Positions 5,809 to 12,675 of a stretch of DNA of 38,434 bases are shown piece by piece. The notes beneath the pieces are model-generated. The model saw only the letters and a program-made list of their open reading frames with translations, searched no databases and was not told the DNA's origin. Made by a program: the position numbers and the translations under genes. Every line of letters begins with the position of its first letter. Position 1 is the stretch's first letter. The stretch comes from Bacillota bacterium (GTDB taxonomy: Bacteria > Bacillota > Clostridia > Caldicoprobacterales > Caldicoprobacteraceae). The stretch spans positions 1 through 38,434 of the forward strand of contig JAMNZI010000032.1 in assembly GCA_023622385.1 (NCBI GenBank), written 5' to 3'.

Positions 5809-7473
5809 TCAGGCAAAAGGATATATGAGCAATCCACCATCCAACACCCTTAAACGTTCAAAGCCCATTTGCCTAAGCTTCATAAAGGCAAGATAGGCCC
5901 TCCTACCTCTCTCGCTTATTAATACTATATTGCGTTGTCCGTCTAGTTCGTCCTTCCGAGCTTCCAATTCCTCCAACGGTATGTTTATAGCTCCCGGCAA
6001 TGTTCCCATCTTAAACTCTGATTCAGTGCGAACATCCAACAGAATGACTTCTTCATTCCGCATAAGGTTATTTAGCTCAAAGGGTGAAATGCCTTTAAAT
6101 TTACCTTCCAGCTTATTGAGCATCACACGGGCTACAAGCGGAATGGGATGCAGGTTCATGAAATACGAAAAATGACGAGACACATCCAGTATGGCCAAGT
6201 CCCTGGCCGTACCGCCCATACTTATGACGGCAGCCACTGTATCGACCAATTTATCTGACAAAACTCCCCCCACGCACTGCGCCCCCAGTATCTTGCCATT
6301 GGACCTATCAACCATGAGCTTAATCACATTTTCCTTGTAACTTCCTCCACACGCATACCTGTCATCATAGACCGAAACGATGGCTGTCTCTACTTCATAG
6401 CCTTCTTCTTGGGCCTGCCGTAAAGAAAGGCCCGTTCTGGCTATGCCAAGTTCAAAAGCCTGTATACTTATGGTGTCCAACACCCCTCTCTCCAAGGGGT
6501 AGCCATTACCACCAGCTATATTTTCGGTCATCACCTTAAGCGCCATATCGTCAACTGCCTGTCTGTAAAGGCATACAGGCTTACCGGTTATCTGATGGAT
6601 CCTCTGGGCACAGCTACCCACGGCATATATGCCAGGCACATTGGTCTCCATATATTGGTCCACTTCAATTGCACCGCTAGCCCCTATTATAATGCCTGCT
6701 TTTTTGGCTGTTTCCACATTAGGCTTCATATCCTCCAACCATATGACCAAATCGGCAGGAAGGATGTGCTCGGGAGTATGAACCTCAACCACATCCCCTT
6801 TTGCATTGCCTATTAATGAAAGGACTTTCTCTTCCACCAGCACTTCAACGCCTTTGTGTCCCATCTGTCTCCTGACCAGTTCGGCCATTTCCATATCCAA
6901 CTCTGGAAGTATCTGCGGCCCTTTTTCCACAAGAGCAACCTTAACGCCTCGCTTCCACAGGCTTTCAGCTACGTACACCCCCACCATGTGGGCTCCTACT
7001 ACAACGGCCTTCTTTATTCGCCCAGCTTCTATTCCCTCTTGAATGGCCATCACATCGTCCAGAGACTTGAGAAACACAACATTGCCCAGATTGATGCCGT
7101 CCACCGCTGGTACAGACGGAGCAACTCCTGTGGCAATGATCAGCTTGTCGTACTCTACTGCAGAACTAAACCCTTCTTTTAAATCCTCAAACACCACTTT
7201 TTTTTCAAGGGGAAGAATGTCCGTCACTCTGAGATGCGTTAAAATGTCAATACTATACTGCGATTTAAAGGTTTCCATAACGCTTTCCATAAAAGAAAAA
7301 ACGTCCTCATCAGAATTTTGGATGAAATAAGCAAGTATATAACTGTTAAACGAAAGGTGCTCACCCGGTATTAGCACCTTTGCTTCTATTTCCGGATTTT
7401 CTCGAACAGCTCTAGCAGCTGCCTTTATACCATCGAGCTCGTCCCCAATCACAACCAGCCTTTTCTTACCCAT
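5809..7473 (-). CDS. CoA-disulfide-reductase-like protein with rhodanese domain, degenerate active sites
   Basis: A 554-residue member of the FAD/NAD(P) disulfide oxidoreductase family: an N-terminal two-Rossmann region (1-310), a dimerisation domain (about 330-450) and a C-terminal rhodanese domain (about 465-550). CoA-disulfide/persulfide reductases of this build reduce CoA disulfides, polysulfide or peroxide. Here the key residues are changed. The redox-cysteine position in the SFxxC motif is Tyr45 (SFNSY). The FAD loop GxGxxG reads GDELDG (10-15) and the NAD loop reads GAHMVG (160-165). The usual GDC is GSC (286-288), and the rhodanese cysteine is Ser520 (SERGRR). The frame is intact and the gene has a good GGAGG site 3 bp after arsR. 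It may be a non-enzymatic sensor or partner, or may use Cys288, Cys301, Cys375 or Cys400. Confidence 0.85.
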   Translation of the reverse strand: MGKKRLVVIGDELDGIKAAARAVRENPEIEAKVLIPGEHLSFNSYILAYFIQNSDEDVFSFMESVMETFKSQYSIDILTHLRVTDILPLEKKVVFEDLKEGFSSAVEYDKLIIATGVAPSVPAVDGINLGNVVFLKSLDDVMAIQEGIEAGRIKKAVVVGAHMVGVYVAESLWKRGVKVALVEKGPQILPELDMEMAELVRRQMGHKGVEVLVEEKVLSLIGNAKGDVVEVHTPEHILPADLVIWLEDMKPNVETAKKAGIIIGASGAIEVDQYMETNVPGIYAVGSCAQRIHQITGKPVCLYRQAVDDMALKVMTENIAGGNGYPLERGVLDTISIQAFELGIARTGLSLRQAQEEGYEVETAIVSVYDDRYACGGSYKENVIKLMVDRSNGKILGAQCVGGVLSDKLVDTVAAVISMGGTARDLAILDVSRHFSYFMNLHPIPLVARVMLNKLEGKFKGISPFELNNLMRNEEVILLDVRTESEFKMGTLPGAINIPLEELEARKDELDGQRNIVLISERGRRAYLAFMKLRQMGFERLRVLDGGLLIYPFA

Positions 7474-7476
7474 AAA

Positions 7477-7782
7477 TTATTCCTCCTTTACCCCTGTAGA
7501 AAAAGGGGGCTCATCATCGAGCAGAACTTTCACCACTTTAATGGCATCATCGTGGACCACCGAATACCTTACCTCCACCCCTCTTCGTTCTCCTCTAATG
7601 ATACCTCTGTCCTTCAGTATCCCTAAGTGCTGGGAAATCGTGGACTGGGGAAGCTTTAAACACTCCTGAATTCCAGATACATTACACGTATTATGCATAA
7701 GGCCGTGTACAATACACAACCTTATAGGATGTCCCAACGTCTTCAAAAGCTCCGCCTTATGCTGATACTTCGACACATCCAT
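7477..7782 (-). CDS. ArsR-family transcriptional regulator
   Basis: A 101-residue winged-helix repressor. The recognition helix region QSTISQHLGILKDRGIIRGE (about residues 46-65) and the wing GVEVRYSV are typical. Three cysteines (C23, C33, C40) lie in the sensor-side helices, in the arrangement common in clostridial ArsR proteins paired with sulfur-related reductases; the inducer (metal, persulfide or oxidant) cannot be assigned. It is translated just ahead of the reductase-like gene (3-bp gap). Its promoter contains a 17-bp palindrome over the -10, so autorepression is likely. Confidence 0.88.
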   Translation of the reverse strand: MDVSKYQHKAELLKTLGHPIRLCIVHGLMHNTCNVSGIQECLKLPQSTISQHLGILKDRGIIRGERRGVEVRYSVVHDDAIKVVKVLLDDEPPFSTGVKEE

Positions 7783-7843
7783 TTATAACCCATCCTTCCT
7801 ACCATGAATACTTTCCATGTCGTCTATCTATTATATCCTTGTA

Positions 7844-7874
7844 CTATCATATTATGATAGGAAGGCGCTGTCAA
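7844..7874 (-). promoter_or_regulatory. arsR promoter with overlapping operator
   Basis: On the minus strand TTGACA (7869-7874), a 17-bp spacer and TATGAT (7846-7851) form a near-consensus sigma-A promoter. A perfect palindrome with 8-bp arms, CTATCATA-T-TATGATAG (7844-7860), covers the -10 and part of the spacer. A bound ArsR dimer would block RNA polymerase. Confidence 0.75.
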
Positions 7875-7895
7875 CATTTATTAAACGTTCAACAG

Positions 7896-8666
7896 CTACG
7901 CCGAGCGCTCCATGCTCAGCTTGTCGGCAACCAATGCAATAAATTCCCCATTGGTAGGCTTTTCATTTTTACCATATACAACATACCCAAACAGTTTGTT
8001 GATGTTTTCCACTTTACCACGGCTCCAGGCCACGTCTATAGCATGGCGAATAGCCCGTTCAACCTTGCTGGGAGTGGTATTAAATTTTTTAGCAATGCCA
8101 GGATAAAGCTCTTTGGTAATGTGGTTTATAAGTTCGGAATTTTCCACTACCATCTTGATGGCCTCTCTCAAGAAGTGATAACCTTTGATGTGCGCAGGGA
8201 TTCCAATGCTCAAGAATATGTTGGAAATCTTTTCTTCAAGATTCTCATTTTTTACAGCACCAGCTGAGTTGGCCTTGGCCGGTTCGATTTTGTGCATAAC
8301 TTCCCTTATTCTCTTAACCATCATTCCTAGGTCAAACGGCTTCACCATATAATATTTGGCACCCAATTCTATGGCTCTCCGAATTAAATCCTCTTGCCCT
8401 ACTGCTGATAAACATATTACCGAAGGAGAGGATTGCAGACCGCCTGCATTGAGATGTTCAAGCACTCCCAAACCATCCAACTGAGGCATGATCATATCCA
8501 TGATAACTACATCGGGACAAGCCGCCTTTATGATCTCCAAACCTGTTACTCCATCCCAAGCCACCCCAACCACTTCCATATCGTCTTGCATGTTGATGTA
8601 TTCCTTTAAAATCTCTCTTATACCCGTGTTATCATCCAAAATCACAACTTTGATTTTAGATCCCAT
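7896..8666 (-). CDS. spo0A: Sporulation master regulator Spo0A
   Basis: A 256-residue response regulator that, when phosphorylated by the phosphorelay or orphan kinases, switches on sporulation and represses abrB. The receiver domain (about 1-125) has the acidic pair DD at 11-12, the phosphorylation site in [10 protein letters not shown] (Asp55-56 region) and the K in MVKPFDLG. The C-terminal effector domain (about 145-256) ends with the family motif [20 protein letters not shown]. Length and both domains are canonical. The ATG at 8666 has GGGGTGAGGG upstream. It stands as a single gene; in many Firmicutes spo0A follows spoIVB, which is not here. Confidence 0.98.
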   Translation of the reverse strand: MGSKIKVVILDDNTGIREILKEYINMQDDMEVVGVAWDGVTGLEIIKAACPDVVIMDMIMPQLDGLGVLEHLNAGGLQSSPSVICLSAVGQEDLIRRAIELGAKYYMVKPFDLGMMVKRIREVMHKIEPAKANSAGAVKNENLEEKISNIFLSIGIPAHIKGYHFLREAIKMVVENSELINHITKELYPGIAKKFNTTPSKVERAIRHAIDVAWSRGKVENINKLFGYVVYGKNEKPTNGEFIALVADKLSMERSA

Positions 8667-8710
8667 TTTTTACCCTCACCCCTTAAACCATCACTTTTAA
8701 TGTTAAATTT

Positions 8711-8756
8711 AGACGAAATTTGTTACTTTTTATCGAAAATTCCCATAATTAGTATA
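8711..8756 (-). promoter_or_regulatory. spo0A upstream region with Spo0A-like boxes
   Basis: Two one-mismatch matches to the Spo0A heptamer lie on the plus strand, AGACGAA (8711-8717) and TATCGAA (8731-8737), 45-71 bp before the start codon. A TATACT -10-like hexamer (8751-8756, minus) is just upstream. No clear sigma-H promoter is visible. Autoregulation by Spo0A is known in Bacillus; these sites are candidates. Confidence 0.35.
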
Positions 8757-8820
8757 ATTTGTAAAACACTCTTTTATTTTACCATATTTCTTTAGAATTT
8801 GAAAGATGGCGTCAGCAATA

Positions 8821-8870
8821 TTTTTAAACAATAAAAAGGACAAAACGCCAAATATAGCGCTGTCCTTTTT
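8821..8870 (-). terminator. Terminator after the 467-residue protein gene
   Basis: The arms AAAAAGGACA (8833-8842) and TGTCCTTTTT (8861-8870), with an inner CGC/GCG pair, form a hairpin. On the minus strand it ends in TTTTTATTGTTTAAAAA. It lies about 60 bp past the stop codon and separates that gene from spo0A. Confidence 0.7.
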
Positions 8871-8928
8871 ATTTTTACATCTCAGCTTATTGAGCAAATT
8901 ACATCTTTAGCCCAGCTTAAAAGTATAT

Positions 8929-10332
8929 TCAATAGGGATATGCGATTTGTCCCGTGTGAGCATCGATATATAGCAGCCAATATCCCATTCCATAACCGTA
9001 CCTTGATGGGGCCCATCTATAAAATCCTTGCATGGGCAGGGGTGGCATGGTGCCGTACGGTCCCGGAATCCCGTATGCTACATAGCGAACTTCCCCTTTC
9101 TCCTTCACAAGCCCTACAATATAATGTCCATAATAATGACCTTTGCCAATATGCTGGGGTGCTATGTAGGCATATTGGCCGTAATCATCCTCATATGGCA
9201 CTTCAACCCACTGGACCTCTCCCATCTCTGCCATAAATGGATACACCCTTCTATGGGTCTCAAACAACCTGGTATAATATTCCTTGGTCTTCTCCCAGTA
9301 GGTTTGTTTTCTCGATAGGTCAGGCCTGCGCTGTTGAATCCCGGCTTCTCCCTCGATGGATCCGAGTTCAGCTTCATCTGTCTGCTTTTCAACCTGCCCT
9401 CTTGCGGAGACCGCCCCTTCTGTCACAGATTCTTGAGCTCTAAATTTACCAATCTCCTTATCTACTTGAAAAACGTCTTCCATTGAAGCCTCCGTTGCAC
9501 CACCAACACCTGGAACATCCTCTTTGATCTCTGCCTCAACTACATCCCGTGACATTTCAGATGGGCCATAGCCTTCATCGTTCTGTATATCCATGGCCTC
9601 TTCATCCCTCTTCGGCCCCTGTGCCATCATCGTACTATCTTCCAGCTTTTCCTTATTGCCATCTGAGTTTTTCACTATATCAAAATCTTCTCTTTCCTGC
9701 ACCTGTTCCACCCGCGATCTTTCGCTCTCTGTTTGGCTTTCCTGCATTTTGCTTTGCAACAAAGGGCCTAGCGCCGAAATTATGTCCTGTATAGTTTTTG
9801 GCTTTCTATTCTCCCCTTCCTCCTCAAGCGACCTCATCTGGCCGCCCTCTTTCCTGCTCTCAGGCACCGCCTTTACAGCCGTATTATAAAATTTCCCGAT
9901 ATCCCTTTTTATTCGCCCTGCCCAATCCAGTTCTACTCGTTTATTGGCATAACCCACCAACGGATAACTGATATCATCACGGTCATAGCATACAACGGCT
10001 AGTCCATGGAATTGGTCAAGAGAATAGCCTGAACCATCAACATCGTTCACGTTTATTTCTACAGTGCATTCTCCACGTCCCCGCTGGTCAACGTAGATGC
10101 TGGCAATTCTTTGAGGAGGTATCCCTCCCTGTGCCGATACCAAAAAGACGTCATACCCTTCCCGTTGAACCCCCCGGGATTTTAAATCCTGTACATGGAA
10201 ATACATCCTGCATTTGTCATTCCGCACCTCAATTTTACAATACCCCGCAGGCGGCTTCTCAGTTTTTACGTTGAACTTTGAATCCCAAGGTTGTAAAATA
10301 ACAAACGAACGATGATAATACCCTTTAGCCAA
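8929..10332 (-). CDS. Hypothetical three-part protein, possibly spore or surface related
   Basis: I do not recognise this 467-residue protein. The N-terminal part (about 1-145) looks like a compact beta-rich domain (GYCKIEVRNDKCRMYFHV; GYDVFLVSAQGG). The middle (about 150-345) is low-complexity, Glu/Gln/Ser-rich and probably disordered. The C-terminal part (about 346-467) is rich in Tyr, Gly and Pro (GHYYGHYIVGLV; YRWAPSRYGYGMGYWLLY) and could be an adhesive or coat-like domain. There is no signal peptide or membrane segment. The start is TTG at 10332 with GGAGGG eight bases upstream. It sits between rsmA and spo0A, in its own terminator-bounded unit. A coat or spore-associated role is inference from context and composition only. 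Confidence 0.75.
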   Translation of the reverse strand: MAKGYYHRSFVILQPWDSKFNVKTEKPPAGYCKIEVRNDKCRMYFHVQDLKSRGVQREGYDVFLVSAQGGIPPQRIASIYVDQRGRGECTVEINVNDVDGSGYSLDQFHGLAVVCYDRDDISYPLVGYANKRVELDWAGRIKRDIGKFYNTAVKAVPESRKEGGQMRSLEEEGENRKPKTIQDIISALGPLLQSKMQESQTESERSRVEQVQEREDFDIVKNSDGNKEKLEDSTMMAQGPKRDEEAMDIQNDEGYGPSEMSRDVVEAEIKEDVPGVGGATEASMEDVFQVDKEIGKFRAQESVTEGAVSARGQVEKQTDEAELGSIEGEAGIQQRRPDLSRKQTYWEKTKEYYTRLFETHRRVYPFMAEMGEVQWVEVPYEDDYGQYAYIAPQHIGKGHYYGHYIVGLVKEKGEVRYVAYGIPGPYGTMPPLPMQGFYRWAPSRYGYGMGYWLLYIDAHTGQIAYPY

Positions 10333-10375
10333 CTCTTCTCCCTCCTTTACTTTTTTACTATAAATATATGAAACA

Positions 10376-10411
10376 AGACAAAAAAAGAAACCCCAATTCT
10401 ATCGAATTGGG
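10376..10411 (-). terminator. Terminator after rsmA
   Basis: CCCCAATTC (10390-10398) and GAATTGGGG (10403-10411) are perfect 9-bp arms around a 4-base loop. On the minus strand the hairpin is followed by TTTCTTTTTTT. It ends the yabE-rsmA unit. Confidence 0.85.
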
Positions 10412-10421
10412 GTCTTTCTTG

Positions 10422-11303
10422 CTATTCCAAGCACAGCGCATTGGCTATATCAGCATATTGTTGTATGGTAAGGTCCTCACCCCTCATTTGAGGGTCGATA
10501 TTGCATTTGTTCAATACATCATACAATCTTCCTTTATCCACGCCTTCCAGCTCCAAAGCCCTCAAGGCATTGAGTATGGTTTTTCGTCGCTGGCCGAAAG
10601 CCGCCCTTACCACCTTGAAAAACAGCCCGGAATCTTGTACCTGTACTGGCGGATTAGGCCTCCTCTTGAGCAGCACAATGGCCGAATCCACCTTGGGGGG
10701 AGGGATGAACACATTGGCCGACACAACGGCTACTATTTCAGGGCAAGTATAATACTGTACAGCAATGGACAGCATCCCATAGTCCTTTGTGCCAGCCACA
10801 GCCGTCATCCTCTGTGCTACTTCCTTTTGCACCATGACCACCATGGATTCATAAGGCAGGCCGCTTTCCAGAAACATCATCAACACCGGCGTGGAAATGT
10901 AATAGGGCAAATTGGCTACCACTTTAAACGGCTGGCTCCCAAAGTATTGCAGTACCAGCCTATTTATGTCCAGTTTGAGAATATCCCCATGAACAAGCGT
11001 CACATTAGAACAGCCCGACAGGACATCATGAAGGATGGGAAACAGCCTACCATCTATCTCAATTGCCACTACCTGTTTTGCAGCGTTAGCCAGCTCCCTG
11101 GTCAAAGTGCCTATCCCTGCTCCGATTTCCAGCACGACATCTTCTCCACGGAGTTCAGCTGCCTTTATTATCTTGACAAGTATATTTCTATCAATCAGAA
11201 AGTTTTGCCCCAAACCCTTTTTAAAGCTCACCCCGTATTGGGCCATGAGCTCCTTTACCACTCTCGGCGAAGTAAGCGGTTGTACATCCTTGCACATCAT
11301 CAT
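10422..11303 (-). CDS. rsmA: 16S rRNA (adenine(1518/1519)-N6)-dimethyltransferase
   Basis: RsmA/KsgA dimethylates two adjacent adenosines near the 3' end of 16S rRNA in 30S maturation. The 293-residue protein shows KKGLGQNFL (about 28-36), the SAM loop VLEIGAGIGTLTREL (about 57-71), the acidic tip IEIDGRLF and the catalytic NLPYYIST motif (about 127-134). The ATG at 11303 overlaps the upstream stop by 4 bases (ATGA), so translation is coupled to the yabE-like gene. In Bacillus rnmV lies between these two; it is absent here. Confidence 0.97.
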   Translation of the reverse strand: MMMCKDVQPLTSPRVVKELMAQYGVSFKKGLGQNFLIDRNILVKIIKAAELRGEDVVLEIGAGIGTLTRELANAAKQVVAIEIDGRLFPILHDVLSGCSNVTLVHGDILKLDINRLVLQYFGSQPFKVVANLPYYISTPVLMMFLESGLPYESMVVMVQKEVAQRMTAVAGTKDYGMLSIAVQYYTCPEIVAVVSANVFIPPPKVDSAIVLLKRRPNPPVQVQDSGLFFKVVRAAFGQRRKTILNALRALELEGVDKGRLYDVLNKCNIDPQMRGEDLTIQQYADIANALCLE

Positions 11304-12325
11304 TTAGGAAAATACACTCTAACACTCCTTCTACCAAATCTTATGCACTGGCTTTCGCTATCCATAAATACATCGATCCTATATCCCTTGATAGCTCCTC
11401 CGATATCCATGGCTTTATAGTAACCGTTTAAATGCTCCCATCCCTTAGGGAACTCTATATACACCGTCTTGTATAATGGAATTATCCTGGGGTCTACCGC
11501 GATATAGCCCACCTTTGGCATAACACCTGTTTTGGTAAGCCTGCCAGTATGGGTATAAGCCGTAGCCTCAAAGGTCTTCACAGTAGAATAGCGCAAAACA
11601 TCTCCACGCGAGGTTATCTTCTTCTTTACCGTTCCAACATGCACAACGCGATCTACCGGCTGTACTGCCACCTTTTCCTCTATCACTCTTCTCGATATCT
11701 CCTGGCCATCCCGATAGACGACCAGTACCTTCCTCTCAAGCTGCCCTTCTTTCCCCTCCTGAACAACCTTCTGTACGCCCTCATCCATACTATCGTTCTT
11801 TTTGACAATCACGCTGTAATCAATGGGCTCCCTTTCCGTGATAATCTCTTCATCGTACCTAGTCACTATGATCTTCTCGCCGGGGATGGCACCGGCATCT
11901 AACTTGTAGTTTACCACATCCTTCTCCCTCAAAGCAATACCAGCCTTGTTGAGTACCTCGGCTACCGTAGCTCCTTTAGGAAGGTATACTGTTTTTTCTT
12001 CTTGATCGGCCATGACATGGAAAGGCAAGGTGCGCGTTATCTCAATTACTACACCATCGTAAAGCCTATCTTCTCTATCGAGATTTATGCTGTCCCCTGG
12101 GCCCAGCTCAATTTCGTATTTTTTTAGAAAATCGTCAATCGTTTTCTCTAAAGTAACTATTTCGACCTCCCGACCATCATCTCTCAAGGTGACCGCATAG
12201 CTAATGTTGTCTATATAATAAACAGCTGCGGCCGAAACTCCGCTTAATATTAGCAGGGCAATCAGGATCGCCAGTAAAGACTTGCTATTTAAAGCCTTAC
12301 CCGCCCTGCCTATTCGAGGTTCCAT
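11300..12325 (-). CDS. G5 and 3D domain cell-wall protein (YabE/Rpf-like)
   Basis: A 341-residue exported protein related to Bacillus YabE. An N-terminal membrane anchor or signal segment (about 15-38) is followed by DUF348 ubiquitin-like modules (about 40-160), a G5 domain (about 160-240, QVVQEGKEGQLERKV-type pattern) and a C-terminal 3D domain (about 250-340). The 3D domain has the catalytic pattern FEATAYTH, GYIAVDPRIIPLYKTVYIE and MDIGGAIKGYRIDVF. These are lytic-transglycosylase-like, resuscitation-factor-type murein hydrolases. The ATG at 12325 follows GGAGGG. It is driven by a near-consensus promoter and coupled to rsmA. Confidence 0.93.
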   Translation of the reverse strand: MEPRIGRAGKALNSKSLLAILIALLILSGVSAAAVYYIDNISYAVTLRDDGREVEIVTLEKTIDDFLKKYEIELGPGDSINLDREDRLYDGVVIEITRTLPFHVMADQEEKTVYLPKGATVAEVLNKAGIALREKDVVNYKLDAGAIPGEKIIVTRYDEEIITEREPIDYSVIVKKNDSMDEGVQKVVQEGKEGQLERKVLVVYRDGQEISRRVIEEKVAVQPVDRVVHVGTVKKKITSRGDVLRYSTVKTFEATAYTHTGRLTKTGVMPKVGYIAVDPRIIPLYKTVYIEFPKGWEHLNGYYKAMDIGGAIKGYRIDVFMDSESQCIRFGRRSVRVYFPK

Positions 12326-12400
12326 AAATCACCCTCCTTCATTCATCAAGGCATCGCGGGAGCCACATACAGTAAAAGCAGCTAAAAAAACCGTTATTAC

Positions 12401-12429
12401 ATTGTAATATTTTTTTAACATTTTGTCAA
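12401..12429 (-). promoter_or_regulatory. Promoter of the yabE-rsmA unit
   Basis: On the minus strand TTGACA (12424-12429), a 17-bp spacer and TACAAT (12401-12406) form a near-consensus sigma-A promoter. Transcription would start near 12395 and give a leader of about 70 nt before the start codon at 12325. Confidence 0.8.
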
Positions 12430-12675
12430 CGTTTCGTAACATTTATGGCATAGATATAGCTTTAAGCCACAAGCCCCAAAAAAGCTATTTCCATACCTTA
12501 TAGGGATATTCTTTCATTCTATTTCTATATTATTCCATTGGATATGAATTCTATACTTATGAATTCTATACTCTTGATTGCGGTTGACAATAAAAATTCA
12601 CCAGATGAATATTACAATAATGTATGATAAAATATACAAAAGCGCGGATTATTGAGAAAGAGGTGAAAGGCACTC
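12430..12675. other. Divergent intergenic region with 14-bp direct repeat
   Basis: Together with the yabE promoter this region forms a 350-bp gap between divergent genes. It holds two tandem copies of ATGAATTCTATACT (12544-12557 and 12559-12572, period 15), which could bind a regulator. A TTGACA (12584-12589) lies on the plus strand but without a good -10 at normal spacing. The ribosome binding site AAGAGGTGAAAGG precedes the penicillin-binding protein start. I see no small gene. Confidence 0.5.

Noticed and set aside
7766-7774. TTCGACA (Spo0A heptamer) inside arsR
   Set aside because: It is within the coding region at the start of arsR, away from the promoter; likely chance.
10368-11420. 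Long plus-strand open frame of 350 codons
   Set aside because: It is antisense to rsmA, lacks a ribosome binding site and has a His/Leu/Tyr composition typical of a shadow frame.
12584-12628. Sigma-A promoter for the penicillin-binding protein gene
   Set aside because: TTGACA is exact, but TATGAT lies about 33 bp downstream and the hexamer at 17 bp is poor, so no promoter is called.
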